Assembly: GCA_024644595.1 (NCBI GenBank)
Contig: JAHEHL010000004.1
Span: 247,096-311,095 of the forward strand
Source: Porticoccaceae bacterium
GTDB taxonomy: Bacteria; Pseudomonadota; Gammaproteobacteria; Pseudomonadales; Porticoccaceae
Reading direction: 5' to 3'
DNA length: 64,000 nt
Part shown: positions 1 through 9,066 of the stretch, in pieces
Layout of the letters: each line of letters begins with the position of its first letter
Position numbering within the stretch: position 1 is the first letter of the stretch
Translations under genes and position numbers: made by a program
Notes under the pieces: model-generated
Seen by the model: the letters and a program-made list of their open reading frames with translations, nothing else
Database searches by the model: none
Told to the model about the DNA's origin: nothing

Positions 1-517
1 CAATACCACCAAATGCCAGCAGGCCAGAGATGCTGTAGCCAAACAGCTGCATAGCGATCAGCAACCCGGTAATAATCACCGCGGCGCGGAGTAGCTTGCC
101 AACTGCCCTGACAGTCGTTTCGTCCAGCGGCTTGGCAATATAGTCCGGGTGCACCAAATTGCGCTCAGCGCGCTTGATAAAATTGTTTAAAAACAGAACA
201 CCCAGAAAGATCAGCGCCAGGCGATTGATCGGGTCAACCAGAGCATAGAGCCCGGAGTCCATTTTTTGAGCAGCAATGCCTGCAGAAAAATTGATGCCTA
301 GAATCCACACCAGCCAGATCAACGGACGACGACAGGCCTCAATTAGCGCATCATCCCAGACTGTCTGGGTTTTGGCGGCATGAACTTCGAGCCTGTCGAC
401 CACGCGGTTGACGGCATAACCCAGACCCAGCGCCAGGACCACAATAAAAAAGAGTTCCAAAATCCATAGATAATGTTCACCGGTTAAATTTACCAGCCAG
501 CTTTCTATTTTTGCCAT
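1..517 (-). CDS. MscS-family mechanosensitive channel, N-terminal part (runs off window)
   Basis: The ATG is at 517 and 172 codons are visible before the window edge; the C-terminal part lies outside. The protein starts MAKIESWLVNLTG and has several hydrophobic segments (residues ~16-36, ~68-85, ~100-112, ~145-170). The last visible residues, SGLLAFGGI, match the start of the pore-lining helix of MscS-like channels. Such channels open under membrane tension and release solutes on osmotic downshock. The N-terminal extension suggests one of the larger MscS-like members rather than small MscS. Family assignment is from motif and topology only. Confidence 0.8.
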   Translation of the reverse strand, partial: MAKIESWLVNLTGEHYLWILELFFIVVLALGLGYAVNRVVDRLEVHAAKTQTVWDDALIEACRRPLIWLVWILGINFSAGIAAQKMDSGLYALVDPINRLALIFLGVLFLNNFIKRAERNLVHPDYIAKPLDETTVRAVGKLLRAAVIITGLLIAMQLFGYSISGLLAFGGI

Positions 518-641
518 ACTACAAACCTACCTTTTTTGGTTCCGACTACCTGTTTCTCTTGCTTCTACCTGTGCCCCAGCACCACTGATCGGTCACCGTG
601 TTTAACTTCTTCGGCTACGCAGATAAGCCCTGCAGCCAGTT

Positions 642-1658
642 CTATAACAACCCAAGCTGCGCCATGGTATCAACTCTTCGCGGATCATTCTCCAGTTGAG
701 ACCAACTGACTGATTGTGTTTTCAACATAGCCGCAATTTTATCGCTGCCACTGACCCGCTGCTCGGTCATATACTTTAAAACTTCCTGCGCACCTGCCCG
801 ATCATTGCACACCAAAATCATGTCACAACCCGCGCTCAGGGCACGCTCAGCTTTTTGCACATAACCTCCGGCAATATCTGCGCCTTTCATAGCCAGATCA
901 TCACTGAAGATCACTCCGTTAAAACCGAGCTGGCTGCGCAAAATCTGCTGTAGCCAAAATGGAGAAAATCCCACTGAATCGGGATCAATCTCCGGGTAGG
1001 TTATATGCGCCGGCATGACACCACCTAGTTGGTCGGCGAGCGCCACAAAAGGCACCAGGTCGTGCTCACTGAGTTCAGCCCAGCTGCGCTGATCTATTGG
1101 CGCCTCAAGATGGCTGTCGGCAACAATACCGCCGTGTCCTGGAAAATGTTTACCGGTGGCAGCCATCCCCGCCTCATTCATTCCGGCGATAAAGGCGCCA
1201 GCCACATCACAGACTAGCTGCGGCTGATCAGAAAAGGCGCGATCACCGATAATGCTGCTGGTGTCCCGATCGACATCCAGTACTGGGGCAAAACTAATGT
1301 CGAGACCACAGGCAATCACTTCCGAGGCCATCAACCAGCCACAGTCACGGGCCAGGCTCAGCCCCAAGGCTCTGTCTCGTAGTGTCAAATCACCCAACTG
1401 CTGCATGGCAGGCAGACGGGTAAAACCCTGCTTAAAGCGCTGTACACGGCCGCCCTCCTGATCCACGGCGATCAGTAAATCCGGCGCCGCTGCACGAATT
1501 TCTGCGACCAGCTCTTCAACCTGATGCCGGCTCTCAACATTGCGGGCAAATAAAATAACGCCGCCAACCTGAGGATTTTGCAGCAGACCGACCTCATCAT
1601 CCATTAGAGAGGTCCCGGTCAGATCAAGCATCAGGCGTCCATGTTGATTTACAGTCAT
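642..1658 (-). CDS. nagZ: beta-N-acetylhexosaminidase NagZ (GH3)
   Basis: A cytoplasmic GH3 enzyme that removes N-acetylglucosamine from anhydro-muropeptides during cell-wall recycling. It shows the family signatures: AVDQEGGRVQR near the N terminus, KHFPGHG followed by the D-S-H catalytic loop, and the nucleophile motif FSDDLAMKG. Its ~338 aa length and lack of a signal peptide fit single-domain NagZ rather than secreted beta-glucosidases. A GTG at 1667 lies three codons upstream of the chosen ATG; neither has a strong ribosome-binding site. It sits close to lexA, as nagZ does in pseudomonads. Confidence 0.95.
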   Translation of the reverse strand: MTVNQHGRLMLDLTGTSLMDDEVGLLQNPQVGGVILFARNVESRHQVEELVAEIRAAAPDLLIAVDQEGGRVQRFKQGFTRLPAMQQLGDLTLRDRALGLSLARDCGWLMASEVIACGLDISFAPVLDVDRDTSSIIGDRAFSDQPQLVCDVAGAFIAGMNEAGMAATGKHFPGHGGIVADSHLEAPIDQRSWAELSEHDLVPFVALADQLGGVMPAHITYPEIDPDSVGFSPFWLQQILRSQLGFNGVIFSDDLAMKGADIAGGYVQKAERALSAGCDMILVCNDRAGAQEVLKYMTEQRVSGSDKIAAMLKTQSVSWSQLENDPRRVDTMAQLGLL

Positions 1659-1979
1659 AGAGTTCACACTAACAGTTTGAGGGATTGTGTTGGCACCACA
1701 AATTTGTGCCCGAATATTTATTTTTAGACAATTTTATTCTTTCACAAAGATCGGCTATTCGATAGGGAAATTATACTGACAGAGAGGTTTATTACAGGTA
1801 AAAATTTTATCTCCATTTTTCAATTGCTTGGAAAAACAACCTCGACGGGGTGATCGATTGACAACGCAACTGCACTAAAACGCCTGTTATCGAAACGGAT
1901 GCATTGCTAAAGCCAAATTGCTATTTTCCTCAGGCAAGATAAAAAAAGCCCGGACAGGATGACAAAGGAGAGAAGAGTT
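1659..1979. other. divergent intergenic region between nagZ and the small gene at 1980
   Basis: About 320 bp without a gene. It is AT-rich near nagZ (1700-1830). A TTGACA hexamer at 1858-1863 points rightward but has no well-placed -10 (nearest TGTTAT, 21 bp away). Promoters for both flanking genes presumably lie here; I see no repeat or RNA structure that I can support. Confidence 0.5.
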
Positions 1980-2267
1980 ATGGCTAAAACGATTCCCATC
2001 ATCAATCAGCGTTATCACGATATTGCGAGCGGCAGAACCTTTGAAGTACTTTTAATTGATGAATACAGCGCCACGATTGAACTCCATTTTGACGATGGCG
2101 ATTTCGACCAGATCAACTTTGACGACTGGTCAAGAATGGCTGCGATCCCCGTCAACAGTCTTTCTGAACTGGGATCAGACGCACCAAAGGATGCCCAGGA
2201 ATCTAACCTCTGGAGCGTCAGCGGCATACGGGATTCACGCTATATGTTTGGCTGGGATGAATTCTGA
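1980..2267 (+). CDS. small conserved acidic protein, function unknown
   Basis: A 95-aa acidic protein beginning MAKTIPIINQRYHD and rich in Asp/Glu (for example HFDDGDFDQINFDDW). An in-frame ATG exists at 1959, but AAAGGAG at 1964-1970 lies 9 nt before the ATG at 1980, so the latter is the likely start. No catalytic motif, membrane segment or signal peptide is visible. It resembles short uncharacterised gammaproteobacterial proteins (possibly DUF6763, from memory), and I assign no function. It converges on the LOG-family gene, with 26 bp between the two stop codons. Confidence 0.75.
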   Translation: MAKTIPIINQRYHDIASGRTFEVLLIDEYSATIELHFDDGDFDQINFDDWSRMAAIPVNSLSELGSDAPKDAQESNLWSVSGIRDSRYMFGWDEF

Positions 2268-2293
2268 AGCCGCTTCTATCCGGCCCGGCCTCG

Positions 2294-2947
2294 CTACTCT
2301 TCTACGGCAAATTCTCCCATGCGGATATGCTTGAGAATAATCTGAGCAGCATCGTTAGCACTGTCGACTAATTCGAACAGATTTAGGTCCGCAGCACTTA
2401 GACAACCCTCGGCAAGCATCCTCTGCTGCATCCACTCCAAAAGACCCTGCCAGAACGACTTACCCACCAGAATAATCGGGAATGGGGGCACCTTCCGCGT
2501 CTGCACCAACGTCAGCGCTTCGAACAGTTCATCCATGGTGCCAAAGCCACCCGGGAAAATCACAAAACCCACCGCGTGTTTAACAAACAGATATTTTCGA
2601 ACAAAAAAGTAACGGAAATCGAGCGCAATATCCTGATAGGGATTGGGAGTCTGCTCGAATGGCAGATCAATATTTAATCCTACCGAGGGTGTAGGTGTGG
2701 CAAAACAGCCGCGGTTGGCTCCCTCCATAATGCCGGGACCGCCACCTGTAATCACCGGAATATTTTCTTCGCCGAGCAACTGGCCCAACAACTGCGCCTC
2801 GTGATAGTAGCGATTGGTGGAGTCCAGTCGCGCTCCACCAAAGACCGTCACAGCCACACCCAACTTGAGCAATTTATCCGTGCCGTCGACCAATTCAGAC
2901 TGTATACGTAGCACGCGCCATGCTTCTTGTACTTTTGCTTCCAGCAT
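2294..2947 (-). CDS. LOG-family (TIGR00730) nucleotide phosphoribohydrolase
   Basis: 217-aa Rossmann-fold protein. The diagnostic motifs are GGGPGIMEGANRG and PGGFGTMDELFEA (the PGGxGTxxE signature). Family members hydrolyse the N-glycosidic bond of nucleoside 5'-monophosphates; cytokinin activation in plants and AMP/purine-monophosphate hydrolysis in bacteria are the known examples, and the substrate here is unknown. AAGGAG lies 7 nt before the ATG. It is divergent from lexA, and the SOS box lies in the shared 94-bp region, so LexA could also affect this gene. Confidence 0.88.
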   Translation of the reverse strand: MLEAKVQEAWRVLRIQSELVDGTDKLLKLGVAVTVFGGARLDSTNRYYHEAQLLGQLLGEENIPVITGGGPGIMEGANRGCFATPTPSVGLNIDLPFEQTPNPYQDIALDFRYFFVRKYLFVKHAVGFVIFPGGFGTMDELFEALTLVQTRKVPPFPIILVGKSFWQGLLEWMQQRMLAEGCLSAADLNLFELVDSANDAAQIILKHIRMGEFAVEE

Positions 2948-2985
2948 AAAATTCTCCTTATTATTTTATTTAAATATAGATTAAC

Positions 2986-3013
2986 TTGCGCGAAACCGAT
3001 TACTGTATATAAT
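2986..3013 (+). promoter_or_regulatory. lexA promoter
   Basis: TTGCGC (2986-2991) and a perfect TATAAT (3008-3013) are separated by 16 bp, 28 bp upstream of the lexA ATG. The -10 is embedded in the LexA operator, which would give direct repression by occlusion. Confidence 0.75.
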
Positions 3014-3020
3014 TACAGTT
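3001..3020. promoter_or_regulatory. LexA operator (SOS box)
   Basis: TACTGTATATAATTACAGTT contains a perfect CTGT-N8-ACAG core (3003-3018), the classical gammaproteobacterial LexA box. It overlaps the lexA -10, so lexA should be autoregulated. It is also 54 bp upstream of the LOG-family start on the other strand. Confidence 0.95.
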
Positions 3021-3041
3021 ACCTGTTAAGAGGAAATCATC

Positions 3042-3647
3042 ATGGAACGCCTGACTGCCAGACAACAACAAATCTTCGACCTGATTCGCGACAACCTCGA
3101 TGCCACCGGCTACCCGCCAACCCGTGCAGAGATTGCTCAGCAGCTCGGCTTTAAATCCGCTAATGCGGCTGAGGATCACTTGCGTGCCTTGGCCCGTAAA
3201 GGGGTCATTGAGATGATTCCCGGCGCCTCACGAGGCATTCGTATCGTTGAGCAGTTCTCCGGCATTCCGATTGTTGGGCGAGTGGCTGCCGGTGAGCCGA
3301 TTCTGGCCGAGCAGAATATTGAAGATTATCAGGAAGTCCCTTCGAGTACCTTCCACCCACATGCCGATTACTTCCTGCGGGTTCAGGGTCAGAGCATGGT
3401 CGATGTCGGGATTATGGACGGTGACCTGCTTGCTGTGCACCAGCAGCCAACCGCAGAAAACCAACAGATTGTTGTGGCCCGTGTTGATGGCGAAGTCACC
3501 GTCAAGCGACTCAAGCGCACACGCAGCAAACATGAAATTCAGCTGCTACCGGAAAATCGCGACTACTCTCCGATTCTGGTTGATCTGCGTGCCCAGGACT
3601 TTGCTATTGAGGGTCTGGCCGTTGGCGTGGTGCGAGTCAGCATTTAG
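3042..3647 (+). CDS. lexA: SOS-response repressor LexA
   Basis: 201 aa. The N-terminal winged-helix DNA-binding domain starts [15 protein letters not shown] and carries the [14 protein letters not shown] recognition region. The C-terminal S24 peptidase domain has the Ala83-Gly84 cleavage site (VAAGEP), the catalytic Ser118 (GQSM) and Lys155 (TVKRLK). RecA-stimulated self-cleavage relieves repression of DNA-damage genes. AGAGGAAAT precedes the ATG. Unlike in pseudomonads, no sulA follows within the window; the next gene converges on lexA. Confidence 0.98.
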   Translation: MERLTARQQQIFDLIRDNLDATGYPPTRAEIAQQLGFKSANAAEDHLRALARKGVIEMIPGASRGIRIVEQFSGIPIVGRVAAGEPILAEQNIEDYQEVPSSTFHPHADYFLRVQGQSMVDVGIMDGDLLAVHQQPTAENQQIVVARVDGEVTVKRLKRTRSKHEIQLLPENRDYSPILVDLRAQDFAIEGLAVGVVRVSI

Positions 3648-3727
3648 GTAAAAAACTGCCTACAAGGACGATTGAGCGAGCCTAAGCGAGTAGGCATCTG
3701 GATCTGAGAACGCAGGAATGCGGGGAT

Positions 3728-4093
3728 TTACGTATTAAATAGGGGACTCTCGGCGAACGCGTACTCTTCTACGATACAACCACCGATTACATGTTCCTGC
3801 AAGATACGTTCAATAATTTCTGGAGAGCAGCTGTGATACCAGGTGCCATCCGGATAGCTCAGCATAATTGGTCCCTGCCGGCAGATACGAAGACAGTCGG
3901 CCTTGGAGCGGTAGACACCGCTTTCGACATCAAGCATATCCAACTCTCGAATACGCCGCTTTAAATAATCCCACGACTCGGCAGCCTCTTCTTCAGACGC
4001 GCACTTCCCGGCCGTACAGAGCAGCAGATGCTGGCGGTAGCTGCGTAACTTGCGAGCCTCGGCAAGCTGGTTAAGAATCTTATCGGAGTTCAT
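3728..4093 (-). CDS. thioredoxin-like [2Fe-2S] ferredoxin family protein
   Basis: About 121 aa from the ATG at 4093 ([14 protein letters not shown]). An open frame extends to 4162, but the extra 23 residues look non-conserved. Four cysteines lie in C-x4-C (LCTAGKCAS) and C-x3-C ([10 protein letters not shown]), the ligand pattern of thioredoxin-fold 2Fe-2S ferredoxins, followed by GTWY and a Ser/Glu-rich C terminus. It is probably an electron carrier or cluster-binding accessory protein of unknown partner. It is last in a leftward run from topA and converges on lexA. The start is uncertain. Confidence 0.78.
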   Translation of the reverse strand: MNSDKILNQLAEARKLRSYRQHLLLCTAGKCASEEEAAESWDYLKRRIRELDMLDVESGVYRSKADCLRICRQGPIMLSYPDGTWYHSCSPEIIERILQEHVIGGCIVEEYAFAESPLFNT

Positions 4094-4180
4094 ATAAGTG
4101 CCATCTTCGGCCGTTAGAATAGCTTTCCAGGACCCGCTGAAGCCACTTGAGCACCATGGCAAGCCAGCTACATGATCAAT

Positions 4181-4426
4181 TTAGTGTACTGTGTGAGCCT
4201 TTCCCTGGACTGACTCGCTCAGCACAACTCGCTCTTCACCAAGCTCAAACGCCATCTGAATACCGGCATCCATCATGCTTTTTGCAACTTCTAAATGACG
4301 TCCATCAAGATAGGCCATCACTTCCGGTGAGAAATTAATCGTCACCAAAGCGTCATCAGCCCCGGAGCGCTGCAGTGCAACCTCACCGCTTTCCAACATC
4401 ACTAATTCAAATTCTGCAAGGGGCAT
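4181..4426 (-). CDS. small conserved hypothetical protein of the lexA-topA neighbourhood
   Basis: 81 aa, MPLAEFELVMLESGEVALQR... It has no membrane segment or catalytic motif. It resembles the short uncharacterised proteins found between sulA and topA in Pseudomonas; this is a memory-based comparison of order and sequence style (ESGE..L.R..., FSPEVMAYLDG, VAKSMMDAGIQ). It lies between the DUF6586-like gene and the ferredoxin gene on the same strand, and this gene order is the main support. Function unknown. Confidence 0.8.
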   Translation of the reverse strand: MPLAEFELVMLESGEVALQRSGADDALVTINFSPEVMAYLDGRHLEVAKSMMDAGIQMAFELGEERVVLSESVQGKAHTVH

Positions 4427-4586
4427 AAATCGCTATCCGTTTTAATCAGTTGTGTAAAATTTGCTACTCGCTTTAGGGCTCGATTCCAATCTTGTGCGCC
4501 CCCGGCGAAGACATCGAAAGTCGCTCGACGTCAGACTGCAGTTTATCAGCTGAGGCAGCCACTGTTAACCATCAACCTAGAGATTG

Positions 4587-5093
4587 CTAAAACTCAAGCA
4601 TCATTTCTCGCTGTCTATCGATCAACTCTTCCAGGCTATGCAACCAGATTTCCGCTCGCTCGAGACTCCAATCAATGCTCTCTGGAGCATCCAGCGCAAT
4701 CATTGGCAAGCGGTCGACATCCATTTCCGCTCTGCGCACGATAGGCAACTGATAAATATGTCGATAAGCATTGAGAAGCTCACTGAGCCAAGAGCCAGGA
4801 GTATGTTGCAGAGTTTGTAACTCACTCGCTTCACCGGGAGATTTGCCCTGTTCTGCCAACAAAGTCACCAGCAGGTCACCATCGGTTACCGCTTCCGGGT
4901 TCTGCAGTTTGTAGGTTTCAGCCACGTGGCAACAATGCCACAACCAGGCCTGGTGCAACTGCACAGCAACTGACTGTGTTGTGGCAGCTTGCTGATGTAC
5001 ATTAGCCACCGTTCCAGGGGCCCTGGCCAGTGCCAGTAATTGTCGGGCATAAAGCAGTTTTTGATTAACTGCAGAAATATAACTCGACACCAC
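4587..5093 (-). CDS. DUF6586-like protein adjacent to topA
   Basis: 168 aa, predicted mostly alpha-helical (MVSSYISAVNQKLLYARQLL...). No signal peptide or catalytic motif. It starts at GTG (5093; a second GTG follows at 5090) 5 bp after the topA stop, with AAAGG just upstream, so it is very likely co-transcribed with topA. The position immediately behind topA matches that of DUF6586 genes in pseudomonads. Function unknown. Confidence 0.75.
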   Translation of the reverse strand: MVSSYISAVNQKLLYARQLLALARAPGTVANVHQQAATTQSVAVQLHQAWLWHCCHVAETYKLQNPEAVTDGDLLVTLLAEQGKSPGEASELQTLQHTPGSWLSELLNAYRHIYQLPIVRRAEMDVDRLPMIALDAPESIDWSLERAEIWLHSLEELIDRQREMMLEF

Positions 5094-5098
5094 CGCCT

Positions 5099-7768
5099 TT
5101 ACTTACCGCCCTTTTCTGCGGCGACCCATTTACCGCTGTTGTAAAACGCACTCCAACCGCTGGGCTTGCCCTCATTTTCACTGCGTACATACTGCTCTTT
5201 GGTTTTGCGGCTGTAACGGATAATGGTCGGCAACCCGTCTGGGTCAGTGATCGGCGCAGTCAACAGGAACTGGTATTTTTCATCGATCTGATCTTTGTAT
5301 GGCAACAGCTCCTCAACACTCGGCGCACGAGTCTCGCGATGTTTGGGAAACTGGCTGGCGGCTAAAAACAGGCCCGATGCGCCATCGCGCAAGACATAGT
5401 GATCATCAACCTTGTCACAGCGCAGCTCAGGCATCGAAATTGGATCAACCTTAGGTGGCGCGGCCTGACCATTGCGCAACAGTTTACGCGTGTTCTTGCA
5501 CGGTTCACCGGGGGCGCTCTCGCCGGTACAGCCGAAGTATTTACCAAAACGGCCGGTCTTGAGTTGCATCTCACTGGAGCACTTATCACACTCAATCACA
5601 GGCCCTTCATAGCCCTTGATCACATATTGTCCCGCTTCAATTTCGAAGCCACTGCAGTCTGGGTTATTGCCGCAGACATGCAGCTTGCGCTTTTCGTCGA
5701 TCAAATAGCTGTCCATTACGGTATTGCAAAGCTTGCAGCGATGCTTGTGCATCAACTGCTTGGATTCAGCCTCGTCATCTTCATCAATATTGACCGCCTC
5801 ATCACCTGCAGTGAGATTGATAGTCTGTTTGCAGCGCTCTTTTGGCGGCAGTGCGTAACCCGAACAGCCAAGAAAGACGCCGGTTCCTGCGGTACGAATC
5901 ATCATCGGTCGACCACATTGGGCGCAGGGAATATCGGTCTCAGTAGGTTTGTTGGGGCGCATCCCCGACTCACTGGCTTTGGCCGATTCAACCCTCTCGC
6001 TAAAGTCGCGATAGAAACGATTGAGCAACTCCTTCCAGTTAAGCTTGCCGCTGGCGATTTCATCCAAATGTTCTTCCATGGTTGCGGTAAATCCGTAATC
6101 CATCAGATCAGTGAAATTTTCGGCCAATCGGTCAGTGACAATGTCGCCAATTTTTTCGGCGAAGATACGCTTGTTTTCGATGCGGACATATCCGCGGTCC
6201 TGAATCGTTGAGATAATCGCGGCATAGGTTGATGGGCGGCCAATACCGCGCTTCTCAAGCTCTTTGACCAACGATGCCTCAGAGAAGCGGGCAATCGGCT
6301 TGGTGAAGTGCTGCTGCGGGACCAGCACCAGCATATTCATCTTGTCACCCTGCTGTAGATCGGGAAGTTCGCGATCATCATCTCCCTTACGGTTGGCGGG
6401 CATCACCGCCAGATAACCATCAAAGCGTGTCACCCGCCCTTTGGCAGTCATTTCATAATCAGCTGCAGCAACCGTAATCAACGTTGCAGTAAATTCAGCA
6501 TTGGTCATTTGGCAGGCGACAAACTGCTGCCAGATCAACTGATAGAGTCTGCGTGCATCCACTTCCATATCGTCCAGACTGCCTGGCATGATATCGATAT
6601 TGGAGGGTCTTATCGCTTCGTGGGCTTCCTGAGCGCCAGACTTGCTGCTGTAGATCTTGGGCTGATCCGGCAAATAACGGTCGCCATGGCGCAGCTTGAT
6701 ATATTCGCGACAGGCGTTAACGGCATCCTCGCTGAGATTGGTCGAGTCGGTTCGCATATACGTGATATAGCCAGCCTCATAGAGACGCTGGGCCATCATC
6801 ATGGTCTTTTTGACGCCATAACCAAGTCTGGTGCTGGCTGCCTGCTGCAGAGTAGATGTGATAAATGGCGCCGACGGCTTGGATGAGGTCGGTTTATCTT
6901 CGCGCTTGACCACTGCGTACTCAGCATCACGCAGTGCAGTCAGGGCGGTGTCCGTGTCAGCTTTGCTGGTCGGACGGAAAGCAGCACCAAGGTGCCGCTT
7001 AACCTCAAACCGAATTTTGTCGTCGTCGCTGCCATCAGTTTCCAGATTGGCCGCTTCAAGGTCAGTGTGTACTGTCCAGTACTCTTCGGGCTGGAATGCA
7101 CGAATTTCCCGCTCGCGCTCAACAATCATTTTCAACGCCACAGATTGCACGCGGCCCGCGGAAAGACCGCGACCCACTTTTTCCCAAAGCAGCGGGGACA
7201 CCATGAATCCGACCACCCGATCGAGGAAGCGGCGCGCCTGCTGAGCCTCTACCCGATTGGTATTGACTACCCCCGGCTTATCAAAGGCGGCGCGAATGGC
7301 TTTTTTAGTGATTTCGTTAAACACCACGCGCTTGTAGCGACTGTCATCGCCGCCGATAACCTGAGTTAGATGCCAGGCAATGGCCTCTCCCTCGCGATCC
7401 AAATCCGTCGCCAGATAGACAGTGTCAGCATTTTTGGCAAGCTTCTTCAGCTCTGCAACAACCTTTTCTTTGCCGGGCAGCGTTGCATATTCTGCTTTCC
7501 AATCATTTTCCGGATCGATACCCATACTTTTGATCAGTTGCGATTTTGCCTTGGCGGCGCGGTGGGTGATTTTATCTTCCGGTGACAGCTTGCGTGTCAG
7601 CGCCGCCTGACGCGCACGTTCTTTAGGATCCGATGGCGTTCGATTGCCACCCGTCGGCAGGTCCCGAACATGGCCGACACTGGATTTAACGATAAAATCG
7701 TCACCCAGATAACGGTTGATCGTTTTGGCTTTTGCCGGTGACTCTACGATAACTAGCGACTTTCCCAT
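5099..7768 (-). CDS. topA: DNA topoisomerase I
   Basis: 889-aa type IA topoisomerase that relaxes negative supercoils. The start is the ATG at 7768 ([17 protein letters not shown]); the frame stays open to 7801, but the TOPRIM motif fixes the N terminus. The TOPRIM domain has E9 and D122-L-D124-R-E126. The catalytic Tyr337 lies in ITYMRTDS. The C-terminal third has three four-Cys zinc ribbons (CAQCGRP..., CKLCNTV..., CDKCSSE...) and then two Cys-free ribbon-like domains, as in E. coli TopA. It heads the leftward run topA > DUF6586 > small protein. Confidence 0.97.
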   Translation of the reverse strand: MGKSLVIVESPAKAKTINRYLGDDFIVKSSVGHVRDLPTGGNRTPSDPKERARQAALTRKLSPEDKITHRAAKAKSQLIKSMGIDPENDWKAEYATLPGKEKVVAELKKLAKNADTVYLATDLDREGEAIAWHLTQVIGGDDSRYKRVVFNEITKKAIRAAFDKPGVVNTNRVEAQQARRFLDRVVGFMVSPLLWEKVGRGLSAGRVQSVALKMIVEREREIRAFQPEEYWTVHTDLEAANLETDGSDDDKIRFEVKRHLGAAFRPTSKADTDTALTALRDAEYAVVKREDKPTSSKPSAPFITSTLQQAASTRLGYGVKKTMMMAQRLYEAGYITYMRTDSTNLSEDAVNACREYIKLRHGDRYLPDQPKIYSSKSGAQEAHEAIRPSNIDIMPGSLDDMEVDARRLYQLIWQQFVACQMTNAEFTATLITVAAADYEMTAKGRVTRFDGYLAVMPANRKGDDDRELPDLQQGDKMNMLVLVPQQHFTKPIARFSEASLVKELEKRGIGRPSTYAAIISTIQDRGYVRIENKRIFAEKIGDIVTDRLAENFTDLMDYGFTATMEEHLDEIASGKLNWKELLNRFYRDFSERVESAKASESGMRPNKPTETDIPCAQCGRPMMIRTAGTGVFLGCSGYALPPKERCKQTINLTAGDEAVNIDEDDEAESKQLMHKHRCKLCNTVMDSYLIDEKRKLHVCGNNPDCSGFEIEAGQYVIKGYEGPVIECDKCSSEMQLKTGRFGKYFGCTGESAPGEPCKNTRKLLRNGQAAPPKVDPISMPELRCDKVDDHYVLRDGASGLFLAASQFPKHRETRAPSVEELLPYKDQIDEKYQFLLTAPITDPDGLPTIIRYSRKTKEQYVRSENEGKPSGWSAFYNSGKWVAAEKGGK

Positions 7769-7900
7769 GAAGGCTTTCCCTGATTTGGCACGCACCACCA
7801 TGGCACAATGCGGATAACAATTTGGCTAACTAAGTGGCGAATCTCGCCATGAAGGTGCGCATATATACGTGCTTGGGCAACCTTGGGTCAAGTTTCAAGG

Positions 7901-8380
7901 CTATATTTTTTTTGCCCAGCTCTGCAATTTTTTTAAATTTTCGACAATTTTGACTAAATCATCAGCGTCCTCGCGCTCGTTCCAAATCACCCCTATGCCT
8001 GTGTTATTGGCGACAATCGCACTGACACCAGAAGGCAGACTTGTTACTAGTTCCGGTAGTTTGTGGTCCCACTCTGGGGGCGCTTGACTAATTGTCCACA
8101 GCCAACCCGAACAAGCCGACTCCCAACCGCGACCACTGTAGCGGTGTAAGACCCAGCTCTGCCGACAGCTATCGTCCGGCCAGGGAATACGATAACAGAC
8201 CGTCTCTAGGCGTGTTTCATCCTCGCGCGCATCCGGACGACGGTGCAGCGTTACCTGAATGCCTTGACTGCTCGCCTCACGCCGCAGCTCGGTAATCAGT
8301 TTTTGTCGCGGCGATTGCCGGAACCACATCAGCGGCGAGACCACAATCGCGACACCCAAGACTATTAACAACCATGTCAT
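7901..8380 (-). CDS. membrane-anchored hypothetical protein
   Basis: 159 aa with one N-terminal transmembrane segment (WLLIVLGVAIVVSPLMW), then a soluble domain rich in Trp and charged residues ending in an amphipathic helix (DADDLVKIVENLKKLQSW). It contains PWPDDSCRQSW and AIVANNTGIGVIWNE but no motif I recognise. It lies upstream of topA on the same strand with a 132-bp gap and could share a transcript. Function unknown. Confidence 0.7.
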   Translation of the reverse strand: MTWLLIVLGVAIVVSPLMWFRQSPRQKLITELRREASSQGIQVTLHRRPDAREDETRLETVCYRIPWPDDSCRQSWVLHRYSGRGWESACSGWLWTISQAPPEWDHKLPELVTSLPSGVSAIVANNTGIGVIWNEREDADDLVKIVENLKKLQSWAKKI

Positions 8381-8486
8381 TTCGTACTACTCTTATACTA
8401 GTGATTTGTGCCGATGGCGAGACAACACCCTATTTAGCCATTGACCCACCACGCACCCCAATTAATATTCGAAAAGGAGCCATCAT

Positions 8487-8927
8487 ATGTCTACATACAA
8501 ACACCTGCTGATCGGGCTTGATCTGTCTCCAGAATCACAGCAAGTGGTAGACCGCGTCAAGCAACTTTTTGCCGACCGCGAAGTAAAGATCTCTGTCTGT
8601 CACATTCTTGAACCCTTAGCCTTCACATACGGCGGCGATATACCGGTAGATTTATCAGATGTTCAATCACAGCTGGAACAGCAGGCCAGGGAACGACTGG
8701 CAAAGCTGGCTCAAGAAATTAATGTGCCCACAGAAGACCAGCATATCGTGCTCGGCCAGCCCGCTAATGAGATGCACCGCATGGCACGCGAGTCCGACGT
8801 CGATCTGATTATTGTTGGCAGTCATGGCCGTCATGGTCTGGCATTAATTTTTGGCTCTACCAGCAACAGCGTTCTGCACGGTGCCCAGTGCGATGTTCTC
8901 GCCGTACGCATTAATGAGCCAACGTAA
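8487..8927 (+). CDS. universal stress protein, UspA family
   Basis: 146-aa single-domain Usp fold: MSTYKHLLIGLDLSPESQQ at the N terminus and the C-terminal nucleotide-binding signature GSHGRHGLALIFGSTSN (G-2x-G-9x-G-S/T). The signature implies ATP binding. Such proteins support survival under starvation and stress; the target here is unknown. AAAAGGAG lies upstream of the ATG. Monocistronic by context. Confidence 0.92.
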   Translation: MSTYKHLLIGLDLSPESQQVVDRVKQLFADREVKISVCHILEPLAFTYGGDIPVDLSDVQSQLEQQARERLAKLAQEINVPTEDQHIVLGQPANEMHRMARESDVDLIIVGSHGRHGLALIFGSTSNSVLHGAQCDVLAVRINEPT

Positions 8928-9066
8928 ATATATCCGCTCACAACAGCCTCCTGCGGCGACTTTATCAAAGTAGCATCCAATCTGGCGCTCTATCGCCTTA
9001 CACTCTCACAGGGCAGGTAAACTTTCAGGTAGACTTGATCAACGGCGGGATTGCTCAGATGGTCAA

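Noticed and set aside
3657..3696. TGCCTAC...GTAGGCA inverted repeat after lexA
   Set aside because: The 7-bp arms are 26 nt apart and no T-tract follows, so it does not qualify as a terminator.
5399..6211. 270-codon plus-strand ORF inside topA
   Set aside because: It is antisense to the conserved zinc-ribbon and core region of TopA; the TopA frame has the motifs and the antisense frame shows none.
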